A program made the position numbers and the translations under genes. Positions 12,513-23,291 of a stretch of 64,000 nucleotides of DNA are shown here, piece by piece. Under the pieces are notes generated by a model, which made no database searches, was not told where the DNA came from, and worked only from the letters and a program-made list of their open reading frames with translations. The stretch comes from Turritopsis dohrnii (taxonomy: Eukaryota > Cnidaria > Hydrozoa > Anthoathecata > Oceaniidae), in the NCBI GenBank assembly GCA_027922465.2, contig BQMF02000058.1, forward strand, positions 1 to 64,000, given 5' to 3'. Position 1 is the stretch's first letter. Every line of letters starts with the position of its first letter.

Positions 12513-13136
12513 TTAGTCTAGTAAATCTAGCTCCTCTTCTTCTCCTTCGCTGCCAGAGTCCAAAAGCATGAACCCAGGGGTAGCTTCTGTAATATCGTTT
12601 TCATCGATGGAATCGCTTGTAAACGGATTATTGTTGGGTTCCGATAAAATGGCAAGTTGGGATTTCAGCAATTCGCGTCCAGCGCCACACGGTTGCTCTG
12701 GCTTGAAACAGTGAATTTCTTCATCGTATGAGTTGTCATTCGGTAATGACAAAGCGCAAACTCTGAACGACTTTATGATGAGCTCTTTTGGCAACGATTG
12801 CCAAGCTGTTAAGATCCATTGCACAACACACGTTCTCGGAGGTGGTTTCAAATTACCAGCTGGGGTTTCTCTTTCTAGCCCTTCTGTGGCCAACCACTCA
12901 TCATATAGATCGGTTACCTTTTGTTTGAATGGTTTGTTCCAACTCACGTCAGGTGCCTGGATATATTTTGTACATCCACCCGGGATGATCGCGGTATCTA
13001 TTTTCATGCATTTTAGCGAGGTCTTGACGCTTTCCTCGATGTGGCACTCGTAAGAATCCCATACAAGGAGGCGGCGTTTGAATGCGAATGACCCTAGTAC
13101 AGAGTTTATGTAAACTTTTGTTAAAGGGGTATCCAT
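12513..13136 (-). pseudogene. Pogo-type DDE transposase, C-terminal part
   Basis: Two of the three catalytic acidic positions are visible in the order expected for the DDE_1 family: Asp in LLVWDSYECHIEESV and Asp in YIQAPDVSWNKPFK. An acidic tail (GSEGEEEELDLLD) ends the protein. A frameshift near 13140 separates it from the upstream residues (GWMD-like context), and the nested LINE lies just beyond, so the first catalytic Asp is missing. It would catalyse transposon excision and insertion if whole. Confidence 0.85.
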
Positions 13137-13189
13137 CCATCCGTTTACCGATGACGATGACGTAATCCAAACCGAAGGCTACGGAATGT

Positions 13190-13862
13190 CCTAAAATTTG
13201 ACAACCCACCATTTAAAACTGCTAAATATAAGCAGTCGTTCTGCTACAGAGCTACGGTGATCTGGAACAACATCTCTGACGTAATGAAAGAAAATAGCTA
13301 CAACTGTTTTCGAAACATGATATCCAAAAACATCAGGACCCTTGATGAAATCTTGATATATCGACCATATGGTGGAAGAGCACGAGAATCTGAGTATTTT
13401 TACTATTAGTTTTTGAATGAGTTTAGTTTTTTACATGATTAAAGTTTTCAACGTATATGTGGTAATCAAATCGTGATACCAAAGTCGCTAATTCTTCTGC
13501 AAATTCACTTTACATTCTATTAGAACTTTCGATATTTTTAATTTTAACTAATTTATATATATATATATTCAAATGCAGTTTTATCTAAGGTTGGTTGAAC
13601 TAGCACTATTTGTGTCTCAACTTGTTTTAAGCCAACTATGGTCTCACTCATTCCAGTTCATAACTACTGCGCATGTGGCTAATTCTCATTTCCTGGATTA
13701 TGAAGTTCTGAAACTCTCTATTTCATGTTTTGAATTGTTTTAAATTGTTTTTTAAATAGTTTTTAAATAATATATTCATTTTTTAATTTTTAATTATACT
13801 TTATAGTAGGTCCACATCAGTCTATGACTGCGTACATTGTAAGTATGACCTTCTTTACCAAA

Positions 13863-13893
<31 letters not shown>

Positions 13894-13896
13894 ATG
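13190..13896 (+). mobile_element. 5'-truncated LINE 3' end nested in the Pogo transposon
   Basis: Plus-strand reading gives the C-terminus of a LINE reverse transcriptase (SFCYRATVIWNNISDVMKEN, then PYGGRARESEYFYY and TAG at 13407-13409). A 3' UTR and an AAAT repeat tail at about 13858-13896 follow. It separates the transposase HTH from the DDE part, so it landed after the Pogo element. The left boundary is approximate. Confidence 0.75.
13858..13896 (+). repeat. AAAT repeat tail
   Basis: Tandem AAAT/AATA units forming the 3' tail of the nested LINE; a matching tail in reverse is at 46389-46410. Confidence 0.85.
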
Positions 13897-13972
13897 CTAT
13901 TACACACCGGTTTTTAAATTCTTTGTCAAGATAGACGTGAACTTATTTTGGAAAATATAAAAACAAATTTAC

Positions 13973-14274
13973 CTTCGCTCGTGAATCCATTCCTGGATAA
14001 TTTCTTCCATCCTTTCATTCAATGGCTTTCTACCTCCACCGTTTAATCTCATTCGTTTAGCACCTTTTGGTTTTTCTTTCAAAGATGACAATGAATCTTT
14101 TGTTGACACCCACTCTCTGATTCGTTTACGATCGATATTGAATTTATTAGCAGCAGCCTTTATGGTATTGATTTCAGCATACTCAACTGCTTTTAATTTG
14201 AAATCTAGAGTGTAACTTCTAACTTTTTGCCCCTTATGGGACATAGAATCTTTATGGCTCACTTCATCATCCAT
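13973..14274 (-). pseudogene. Pogo transposase N-terminal HTH exon
   Basis: MDDEVSHKDSMSHKGQ followed by a helix-turn-helix of the Psq/CENP-B type (YTLDFKLKAVEYAEI, ANKFNIDRKRIREW) that binds the transposon ends. It ends at a plausible splice donor (HERR then GTAAAT at about 13972), suggesting the transposase originally had an intron before the DDE part. Confidence 0.75.
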
Positions 14275-14441
14275 GTTTCACACTTTGTTATCGGCAGAAA
14301 GAATTGAATTTGTTTTGTTTGCTATTGAACACGTTTTTTAAGTTCCAATGTAACGTTCGATCGTTCGATCGAACGTTTTTCAAGCCTTTGAAAAACACTC
14401 TTAAACATTGGTTACTGCTAATAAATCAATGTCGACACAAA

Positions 14442-14814
14442 ATGTCTCGTTTAGTCCCCGTCAACTTTAACATGGTATACCACATTGATTTTGAATGTGC
14501 GATACGGGGACATCATGTCTACAAAAGTTGTTGGGCACCTTCTGTTGGAGAAAAACTCAAATGTAAAAAAGAGGATAGGAAAGAAGCGCTGGATTATGAC
14601 TCTTGGGGTATACAAAGGAAATTTATTAATCGGGCATGTGCCAATCGAGATATCAGCCCTGACAGACTATTTTTTGAAGGAGTCTGAAGAAAACTATGTT
14701 GATGCAACAGTCACCGGAAAAAGAAAACGTGAAGTTGGTTTGGTTGTCCCAGCGCGCGTTATACTGCCGTTACAACAGATAAACGAACAGCTAATATTTT
14801 GTTTGAACAGTTGA
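14442..14814 (+). pseudogene. HIRAN-domain ORF carried by the Pogo transposon (frameshifted)
   Basis: From the ATG at 14442 the product reads MSRLVPVNFNMVYHIDF, then IRGHHVYKSCWAPSVGEKL and KEDRKEALDYDS. After a one-base shift near 14604 it continues GVYKGNLLIGHVPIEIS, YFLKES and VTGKRKREVGLVVPAR. The pattern GxxxY..W.P..GE.L......D..A..V....GHVP..S matches the HIRAN fold known from the HLTF/Rad5 N-terminus, where it binds 3' ends of single-stranded DNA. Opposite strand to the transposase, inside the same TIRs. A role in transposition or target repair is speculation. Confidence 0.65.
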
Positions 14815-15125
14815 AGAAAAAACATGAAAAGTACTCTCATTTTGAGTTGAAGATTGTGACTGAAAGCATTGTTAAACGTCCCCTGTATCTTTGAAATACA
14901 TGTAAACTAACTGTAAAAAATAGAGGTTTTCCTTGAATAGCAATTATGGTAAATTCTTCGAATAAGCGCCCACTTTTAGGATTTGGAGTGGGCGCTTATT
15001 CGGACGTGGGCGCTTAAATATTTTTGCTCCAAGCATGGGCGCTTAATCGAACTGGGCGCTTATTTGGGTAATGGGCGCTTAATCGGTCATTTACGGTAAA
15101 ATGGAAACATAATCAATTATTAAAT

Positions 15126-16177
15126 AATCCGTGTACCAAAAGTATAATTCAAAATATTAATTTTTGAAAAATGAAAATTGACATTTTTATCAATTGTCAA
15201 ATTTTGAAAAATGAAAAGTGTTTATCGAAATTTAGTTTTATGAATTTTGAATGAATTTAATTTCAAATTTCATTCTACTTTGACATACACCGGACTTATT
15301 AAATGTCATGGAAACTACCTGTAAACTTCAGAGTTAATAATAAGGTTATTTTGACACAATGAAACGACTGTGTCCGTCTGTAGCTGCAGCATGAGCGGCA
15401 CTATACATCTTTAGCTTCTCAATGTGATCCATGTGAGGCTTGTAGCCGAAATAATCATCCCTATAAGGAATAGGATTCATTGCACGCCTCTCGTAATTTC
15501 TTCTTGATGCAGCTGCTCTACAAAAAGCTGTTCTTAGCGCGGCTGCAACCCTTTTTTCAGACATATTGAAATTGGTCTTGTACTTAATATACCCAGTCAA
15601 CATCTTCCTTCCATAAGTATGACCAACCTGAAAAACAAAAAGTAGAACTGGTACACCATGTGATAATATATTTTATTTCGTGAACTGCCTCCTTAACCAA
15701 AGAAGATAGAAAATCGTCACTTAGTCGAGAAGATAAGACGTTCTTCTGACAAAAAAGCTTTATTGATGGCACAGAGAAGCCTCTCGTGCCTGGGAATCGC
15801 ATTTGTAACTCGGTCCTAATCTGCTGGCAAGTCAAACCTCTTTGAAACATGCCAATTAAGTCATCCACATCTATTCATGCTTAATTCACTATACTCCATA
15901 GTCTACTAATTTCATACAGAAAAAAGTTGAGAGTTTATGAGAATATTTCCATTATTGTTCAAACGTAATAGCACAATCAGTCTTTTGTTTCTCCTGTCCT
16001 GGATTCGAATTCAAAATCTATTTTACGTTGAATTAACTTGAAAATTGAAGATAAAATTGAAAAACCATTATTTAAAATGAAAATGTAAACGTTTTTCAAA
16101 ATTTGGAAAGTGATAAAAATGTCAATTTTCATTTTTCAAATATTAATATTTTGAATTATACTTTTGGTACACGGATT
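15126..16177 (-). mobile_element. Integrase-type (IS3EU/Ginger-like) DNA transposon remnant with 6-bp duplication
   Basis: 1052-bp element with TIRs starting AATCCGTGTACCAAAAGTAT that remain similar for about 90 bp, flanked by an exact TTAAAT duplication (15120-15125 and 16178-16183). The minus-strand coding relic is integrase-like. It begins only 29 bp beyond the right end of the Pogo element. Assignment to IS3EU rather than another integrase-derived superfamily is tentative. Confidence 0.8.
15346..15868 (-). pseudogene. Integrase-core (rve-like) transposase fragment, two exons
   Basis: The first part (RGLTCQQIRTELQMRFPG, SDDFLSSLVKEAVHE) is an HTH-like region. After an acceptor at about 15629 (TTTTTCAG) the second part reads VGHTYGRKMLTGYIKYK, RRAMNPIPYRDDYFGYKPHMD and ATDGHSRFIVSK. 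The HMD and DGHSR pieces look like the first part of an rve integrase core. The frame stops there, so later catalytic residues are gone. The donor seems mutated (ATAAAA where GTAAAA is expected). Confidence 0.6.
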
Positions 16178-16183
16178 TTAAAT

Positions 16184-17390
16184 GATCTTCAAGATAAAAA
16201 AGCATTAAAATTTTGGAATAACATTTCCAACAGTCATGTAGAATTAAAATATAAATTAAGAAGAAAAATTAAAATATTAAAATTGATGCAATATAATTTT
16301 TGATGAATTCAGGTCATCCAGATTTTGCAGATGTTTGCAGCACTATAAAGTCCATCAGAAATCTTGTCTGTTGATGTTTTAATGTGTAAAAGTGCACTCG
16401 TAAGGTAGGAAAAAACTTTAACAATAATCCAGGTATCAGACAATTCAAATCAAGTCTTAAACAAATTTTGATATGCAACACAATAACCGGACCAGAGGAA
16501 GCCAATTGTTTGACATTCGAACCTCATTCTTGTGGATCTGTGTTTTCCCTCAACAAATGGAAATGACGAAATGCTCAATAATAAAGGAAAAATCTTTGAA
16601 TTCTTGATATCGAATCAAAGTTCCACACAACTCCCAATGCATAAGGCATCTTATCGATCTTGGGATATATTTACATTGCTGGTTTATCATTCATAAGATT
16701 TCAAAACAAAAAGGTAAAAGAGAATGCTTCAATGCATAGTTTTAATCAACAATCATTGTCTAACCATTCCATATCTTTTATTTACCAATCAAAAGGATTT
16801 TTTAAGCCATCCCTTTCTGTCCACAAAATTGGTCATGAAGAAGCAAATAAGGTCATCACAGTTAGAGTGCCTGCTCCCCTTACCGCTAACTTTAATTATA
16901 ATGTTACAAAATTCGTCAATGCAAACGTAAAAGTACAGTTAAATGGATTTAGCACCACAATTGATCATTCTAGATACTAAATCAACAAGAACAAACAAAG
17001 AGAATAAGATTGATAACAAATACTGTAATTGTAAACATCATCGGGGTGATGTTCCTCTTTCCGCTAACTTGTTCCTCTTTCCGCTAACTAATTTCACGTT
17101 CGTCAAAAGTGATGCAAATAACAAACTTTTATGGAATTTAGTGCTCATTGTAACAGTTTAATCCCTTTTCTCTCAATTTAAGTGCTTTCCTCCTTTGCTT
17201 CTGCAGAAATAAGACAACCACAGGCTAAATAAAAATGCATGCCTTTACTGTTTACAAATCGAAGGCAGCCATATTTTTATGAGCGAAGTTTTTTTAGAAA
17301 ACAATAGTCCCGTCTCGACAAGTCAACTTTTGATCGCAAAAATCTAGACACGTGATGGGAATTGCCCTATTGTGAGCCTACAGAGTAATT
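16184..17390. other. Repeat-like stretch without a recognised gene
   Basis: Short ORFs only. A segment near 16865-16900 (TGCCTGCTCCCCTTACCGCT) recurs inverted near 19910-19930, so the stretch is at least partly dispersed repeat. Confidence 0.45.
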
Positions 17391-17393
17391 ATA

Positions 17394-18228
17394 CAGTGTG
17401 TCCCAGAGAATTTTGGTCTGAGATTTTAACAGCTCATAACTTTTTACACATATATCAGATTTCAGCAATTTTTACACCATTCGGTAGGATTTTATTCATA
17501 GATTTAAAAAATATATATTTTGTTCTCCAAAACCTTTTAGTTTGGAAACAATTAAGAATTTTACCATGAAAAAAGCCACTTATGTTCTTAATGGTTAATT
17601 AACACATCTTTCAATAACAGCTATCAAAGGTCATTATCAAAAACAATAACAAGTCAAGTGACTGTAAAACATAAGAGTCATTAAAAACAACACTTTAAGC
17701 TGTCTCAACATGTCCCCCGTTTCTCTGGACACAGCGATTTGCTCTTGCTGTCACAAAGAGTGGCGAATAAAATTTTGATTTTGTCAAAGATTATTTGCTG
17801 CGTCAACAGTTTTACTTCTCAACTCTGATAGACTCTGGATCTCAGTGGAGAAAAGTTTTTGTAGCAACTAAAGATTACTCATATGATGTCAAAAACATTT
17901 CGTAGAAGCCCCCGTCTCACGATTTTTAACTTTGTGATGAGATTATAATTTTAGTGTGTTCAATAACACCACGACATGTTCTTAATAAACAAAAGAATAA
18001 TCGCACGTGGAAACTTACTTTTATTAACCATTAAGGAGTTAATGACCGTGACAGTTTAAAGAAATCCTTTTTACTACAAAGATGTTGGGCTAGATTATTT
18101 AAGATATAGGTTTTTCAAATCCTTGAAAGAAATGCTATCGAATGATGTAAAAATCTCTAAAATCTGATATATGTGTGAAAAGTTATAGCTTGTTAAAATC
18201 TCAGACCGAAATTCTCTGGGACACACTG
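17394..18228. mobile_element. Mariner-like TIR element, copy 1 (835 bp)
   Basis: TIRs begin CAGTGTGTCCCAGAGAATTT and stay recognisable for about 150 bp. TA lies outside each end (17392-17393, 18229-18230). The interior shows no intact transposase. A related copy is at 47820-48420. Ends and duplication fit the Tc1/mariner group. Confidence 0.75.
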
Positions 18229-18385
18229 TACAGTAAACACAGACATCGTTAAATTGTTCAAAGCATGAACCGCGAATGTAATTATCAACATGTATTGAAT
18301 TACTTTTTACACTCGCAGCATATGAAATCAATTGTTTCTATACTTGTGATGAAGATTTTCAACATGCGGAGGATACACGCTAGAA

Positions 18386-19244
18386 TATCAGGGGGGATCC
18401 GGGTCATAAGTCGCCGTCCGTTTCGGGCGTTGGTTTTAGCCGTTCGCGTAATTGGTCGTTGGTTTTAGTCGTTGGTTTCGGGCGTTCGTACAATTGGTCG
18501 TTGGTTTTGGTCGTTGGTTTTAGGCGTTCGTACAATTGGTCGTTCTCTCGTATATTTTTTTCGTATCAACGACTTATTTGATTATTTTGCATAACCGGTC
18601 CTCAGTATTTCCTTTATTTTCATAAACAAGCATGGTTGCAAAGTTTACCGATTACAAAATGCCTGATATTACCACCATGCTTGGTGATGTCGTTAAAACA
18701 TTAGAAAACATAAGAGAAAAAACGAAAGAAAATGGAGAAAGAAAAGAAGAAAAGAAAACAGTTGAACAATTTTGTTCATTATACTCTACAGATCTTCTTT
18801 ACTCCATAATTTACGATATTTCATTTACAGGACATGTGCGATTTTCACGTTTACAAGAAGAAGTTCGAACTTACTCGTGACAGCCAAACTGATGAATTAA
18901 GGTGACAGATCGTTTTGCAATTCTTATGAGCTACCATGAGTGAAAGTGAAACTGGCCCAGTAATAGCTGCCATATTTTCTCTGCTTTTTTAAACTATTTT
19001 TAACTTTCTGTATTTTAAGGACTTGTTATGTGTTTCTCACTAAATTGAACAAACGAACACTTAAAAGTAAACGAAAGAAAAAATTAGCGACCAATTGTAC
19101 GAACGCCTAAAACCAACGACCAAAACCAACGACCAATTGTACGAACGCCCGAAACAAACGACTAAAACCAACGACCAATTACGCGAACGGCTGAAACCAA
19201 CGCCCGAAACGGACGGCGACTTATGACCCGGATCCCCCCTGATA
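18386..19244. mobile_element. Long-TIR element with exact CTAGAA duplication
   Basis: 859 bp. TIRs of about 158 bp start TATCAGGGGGGATCCGGGTC and differ at only about two positions. CTAGAA occurs directly outside each end (18380-18385, 19245-19250). Each TIR contains degenerate repeats of GTTCGTACAATTGGTCGTTG and TCGTTGGTTTTAG. The interior holds a small plus-strand ORF. Superfamily not assigned; a 6-bp duplication excludes Tc1/mariner and PIF/Harbinger. Confidence 0.85.
18632..18880 (+). CDS. Small charged ORF inside the long-TIR element (82 aa)
   Basis: Starts MVAKFTDYKMPDITTML, then a Lys/Glu-rich helical stretch. An alternative spliced reading uses the acceptor TTTACAG at about 18829, giving DMCDFHVYKKKFELTRDS and a stop at about 18901. 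No known domain; not a transposase. It may be cargo or a remnant of the parent element. Confidence 0.35.
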   Translation: MVAKFTDYKMPDITTMLGDVVKTLENIREKTKENGERKEEKKTVEQFCSLYSTDLLYSIIYDISFTGHVRFSRLQEEVRTYS

Positions 19245-19250
19245 CTAGAA

Positions 19251-19986
19251 TGATCCTACAGAATTCAAGTTGCAATTGCTAAAAAGTTTAAATTGCGATT
19301 GATAAAAAGCGTTAACGCAATAAAAAGTTGTTAATGACAATGGATCCTTTGAGTGAAAAGGTCTACGATACAAGTTTCACGTTTTCTTGAACGATAAATC
19401 TATGGGTGATATTATCAACGTGGAATTTCGCGCTAATTGAATGTTCTTAAAAAAAAATTTAACTGTTTGAGCAATCAAGATGAAATCAGTGCTAACAAGA
19501 ACAAATTTTGTTGCTATAGCGGAGAAAGGACACGTGGTTACAGAATTACCTTGCTGTAAACTTTAGATGATTTACTCGCGTATACGATATATACAAGAAA
19601 ACTGTTTGTGTGGATAAAACCTCAGATGTTGGTATCAAGACAGCAGAGGAATAACAAGGAATCGATATGCTCCGTTATTTAAGACACTGAATTTTGAAGC
19701 ATTTATTTTTCGAGGAAGCCATTTTTAATATTTTTTTCACAATGATCGCGACCCGGTGTTAGATTTTACTATTTGGCAATTCACTTTGAAACTTTCCATA
19801 ACGATGGCTGAATGAATATACTTTTAGATAATAATTAGTTTGGTTTGATTTGTTGTCTTTAAATGAAGGAAATAAACCATCAAATTCAAAGTTAGCGGCA
19901 AGTGTCACATAGCGGTAAGGGGAGCAGGCACTCTACATATGGCTCTGTTTCATCTAAAATCAAGAAAAACAATCTAGTGTATCAAA
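19251..19986. other. Anonymous AT-rich stretch
   Basis: No gene. The piece at about 19890-19935 is the inverted partner of the repeat near 16865. Confidence 0.45.
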
Positions 19987-21123
19987 TCAATTAACGATGG
20001 TCAGAAAAAGATGAAAACTTGTTCTAATAAAAAAGAAATTTTTCTTCAGTTCGTGTGTGATTTCTCCCACACCGAAGGACTTTTTGCCACTATTAAAAAT
20101 GGCTACCAATGCCTCACTTTTTAAGCGTGATTTTACGGGAGTTAGACATCTAGCGCTTCGCTTATATATCATTGGTTTTCTTCTGGCTTCTGCTTTGTAA
20201 AATTTACCGGAACTGAAAGTATTGGAACGGCAGTTCCGAACGAAGTTCAAAATAACGAGGAGGGTGTTAACAACAGATGACGTCATAGCCTTGTCTTATA
20301 CCTTGTATAGAAATATTAAAAAATGAACTATTATATGATACAGCGCAGAATTCCACTATGCTGGTGCCAGTAGAGATAGAACAATTGAGAAATGGTCTTG
20401 GAACGAGCAGCTGTTTATTATCAACAAAGCGCTCAAACAAAGTAACAAAATGGTTGAATCTCTCGTGGAGATTATCTCACAAGAAAACTCCTGACTTTAT
20501 ATAAGTTCGCTTTTTATTCAAGATCGTTTTCAGATTCAGAAGAATAGATTCCGATTTTCGCATTCATTTCAGCCGCACAAATCTGTGCACAGTAGACGAT
20601 GTAATTTACAGACATTCAAATTTTTCATGAACCATTGCAATGAGAGATCAGCCGAAAAAATTCGTCTGCTGCAGATTTTCTAAGCATCTGGTCAACGAAC
20701 AAAATATCATCATCGAGTGTCCATCCGTATCCAGCAGGACCAGAAATTATGCCATTGGGTAGAAGATAACATTTAATTACACACAATGGTAAAGGATCTC
20801 TTGTTAGTGGAAGCCTTTTTGTGGTTCCGGCGCTTTCTTGCTTCCACAAAATTTCAAGTAACAACCTTCATTCGTTGTAAACAAATTGTAAACAAGTTGT
20901 AAACAAATTTTTCGATATTTACAAATAAAGATGTGAATGAGTCACCAAGCTCCATGAATACTGACAAGAATTCATCAGAGACCTTTTTAAAGCTTTTGCT
21001 TTGCCAGTTAGCGGGATTCAGAAAAATCATGCTTGGTTTACAGGAAACTATTTTTCTATTCATTTGCGGAGATTTATTTACAACTTCATACAGTTGCTCA
21101 TAAATTTTTCCCAACAAAGTCAT
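19987..21123 (-). other. Region of unassigned minus-strand ORFs in a dispersed repeat
   Basis: Three short frames (20286-19987, 20864-20625, 21123-20854) contain ordinary-looking protein text (for example NGIISGPAGYGWTLDDDILF) but no family I recognise. Segments around 21010-21230 recur diverged at 32560-32760, and 20085-20175 matches 1965-2045 inverted. So this is probably a decayed repeat with coding remnants rather than a host gene. Confidence 0.35.
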
Positions 21124-21562
21124 TAGAACTTCATTAGAACATCAACACTTGAAACATATAGAAATGCGCTTGAAATAAGCGTGCAAAATAATGATGTTTC
21201 TTTTGATACAAGAAAGATTTTAAACCTCTGGGGTGAAGTTGAGTTGAACAGTTTTGAAAAAGTCTCATAAGTAATTAAACTTTTCCGTGCAACCATGGAG
21301 GTAGAAAAGATAACTATAATGGTGCAACAGGCTCGTTGATTTTACGAATCTGCCTAATTTCAGAAAATCTCCCCAATGCCATAGAATGCAATTATGTAAT
21401 CATTCCCAGCGAAAGCATGGAGAGCAGGTATTGCCAACGAACAATTTCGACCAATATCTCCACAAACGGTTGTTACCGATGATTCTTCGTTTTTTTTGTT
21501 GTTTTTTTTAGATCAAACAAAATAGAATGCAAAGTCGTTTGTATTTTGATTAACTATTAATA

Positions 21563-21735
21563 CAGTTTAACTCATGTAATTCGAATTTTCACGGGGATTC
21601 AAAATTTGTTCGAATTACATGAGTTTCGGGTTATAGGAGATTTCTTGTAAGGGTAAACTCGGACGGGACCAAAGACTTTGTTCGATTTACATGATTATTC
21701 GAATTATAGGAGTTCGAATTACATGAGTTAAACTG
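21563..21735. mobile_element. 173-bp Tigger/pogo-like MITE
   Basis: TIRs CAGTTTAACTCATGTAATTC with TA on both sides (21561-21562, 21736-21737). The internal sequence repeats TTCGAATTACATGAGTT. No ORF. Confidence 0.75.
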
Positions 21736-21885
21736 TAACATGATTATTCGTATTTCCCTCGATTGTTTTTCAAAATTTTGGAAATCTTCCTGGCTCAGGT
21801 AGAAATCTCAAAAAGTTTGAAAAACAACCTCGAAAAATGAATTCGAAATTTCCCTCAAAACCATGTTATTACTAGTACAAAAATC

Positions 21886-22765
21886 CCTGTCTACTTGGTT
21901 GGAAAGAATAACAACAAAATTTCCATCCACGAACATGTCACTTTTAATTTAATAACAATTTATAAATTAATTTTTCCGTTAAACAGTTGATAGAAATTTC
22001 TAATTATGTCTTGCTACGTGCGTCAAAATTATATAAAAAAAACTACACGCATAAATAAATACAAAATTCATTAACAAAAGTCGGTTGATAATGGCGGTTA
22101 ATTATAAGTGTTCGAGACGAATGTTATTGATTATTTGAGATTCATTGTAGCTTGAGGCTCGTATGAAGGGCTTATATATTGTAGAACGTTATTTCTTTAA
22201 TATTTCATTACATTTAAATTAAAAATATTTCGTGAATTCGTGTACAGCAATAAACTTTCCAATGACGTATGAAATTATCTATTCACATAAATAACAAGCA
22301 AGAAATTAGTCTGTAAAAATGATAAAAAATACAGACATTGTTCTGCTTCTTCCATTTCTCGAAGAAAATAACACTTTCGAGGTTTTCTTAGTTATGCACA
22401 ACCAGTAGAAACAAAGTGTGCCTACGAATCTCAATTAATGGTTTCGTTCAGCAGATAAACGGTTTATTTCTTGTTTTATCCATACTTCCACGATATTAGA
22501 TTCAAACAGTTCAAAAATTTCTCTTAAATTGCAAGCACAATTTTCATTAACAGGCTTTCATCTACCGTTGTGCAAAGTTTTAAAGGAAATGAGCCATTCG
22601 CTGGGATGATGGAGTTCAAAGAAGGTAGAACAACAATAATTTTTTATCATTATGCATAACAATGACAACATTGTCTGTCGAAAACATTTACTGAAACGTA
22701 CGCTGACCTCTTAAAGTGGCAATGATATACCTCGTAGTAAAGGTTTGTGAACAAATTTGAAATAC
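21886..22765. other. Intergenic stretch downstream of the transporter gene
   Basis: No gene or clear repeat recognised. It lies 3' of the MFSD8-like gene, with about 0.5 kb more before that gene's stop codon. Confidence 0.5.
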
Positions 22766-23033
22766 TTTATTGTCAGATATTTTTGCGGAATTAATTTTCG
22801 CGGCTCAAAGTGGATTTCGCGGGAATTCTTTTCAGATGAACAAAAATTATAATTTACCGGAAATGAAAATGAATTTTTTGTACGATTTTGTAGGATGTCG
22901 AGTTACAATTTCTACAATTTTTTTTGTAAAGGGAATCTTCGCTCATTAAAGAAAATTTTTAAGTTTTTGCAGAAATAAATTTCGAACCACAAAACCGCGA
23001 AATTTTCTTCCCGCCAAAAGTTCTGACAATTAT
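22766..23033. mobile_element. Decayed MITE with TTTTGCGG-type ends
   Basis: The left end (TTGTCAGATATTTTTGCGGA, then TTTCGCGG) is approximately the reverse complement of the right end (CCGCGAAATTTTCTTCCCGC, then TTCTGACAA). Both arms are diverged and no duplication was determined. Similar TTTTGCGA-rich sequence occurs at 52790-53100. Confidence 0.4.
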
Positions 23034-23291
23034 GTACATTGAAATTCAAAAAAGTAACGTAAATTAATCTGTGAGCAGTTGTTGATATTCAGTTAAAACA
23101 TAGTCATTAGAAAATTCCCTAATTGTTATTTTGATCACATGATGAAAAATTCTATCCAATCGTAAGTAACTAATTAACATCATCAAAAAGTTAGCAAAAC
23201 AGAGCAGAAAAGAATTTTCTAATAATGGTTAAAAGTATGAAATTTACAATTCCAAAGTTCGTTCATAAAATCGAGTAAAAAATTTGAAGTG

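Larger units (their letters stand above)
12320..15096 (-). mobile_element. Pogo/Tigger-type Tc1-mariner DNA transposon with HIRAN cargo
   Basis: 2777-bp element bounded by TA duplications (12318-12319, 15097-15098) and TIRs beginning CCGTAAATGACCGATTAAGC. Both subterminal regions repeat GGGCGCTTATT/GGGCGCTTAA units several times. Inside are a minus-strand transposase in two pieces (HTH 14274-13973, DDE 13136-12513), a plus-strand HIRAN-domain ORF (14442-14814) and a nested LINE 3' end (about 13190-13896). The broken transposase means it is not autonomous now. Confidence 0.9.

Noticed and set aside
16103..16303. Possible LINE RT C-terminus (KALKFWNNISNS)
   Set aside because: It spans the TIR and target duplication of the integrase-type element and is too short and AT-rich to assign.
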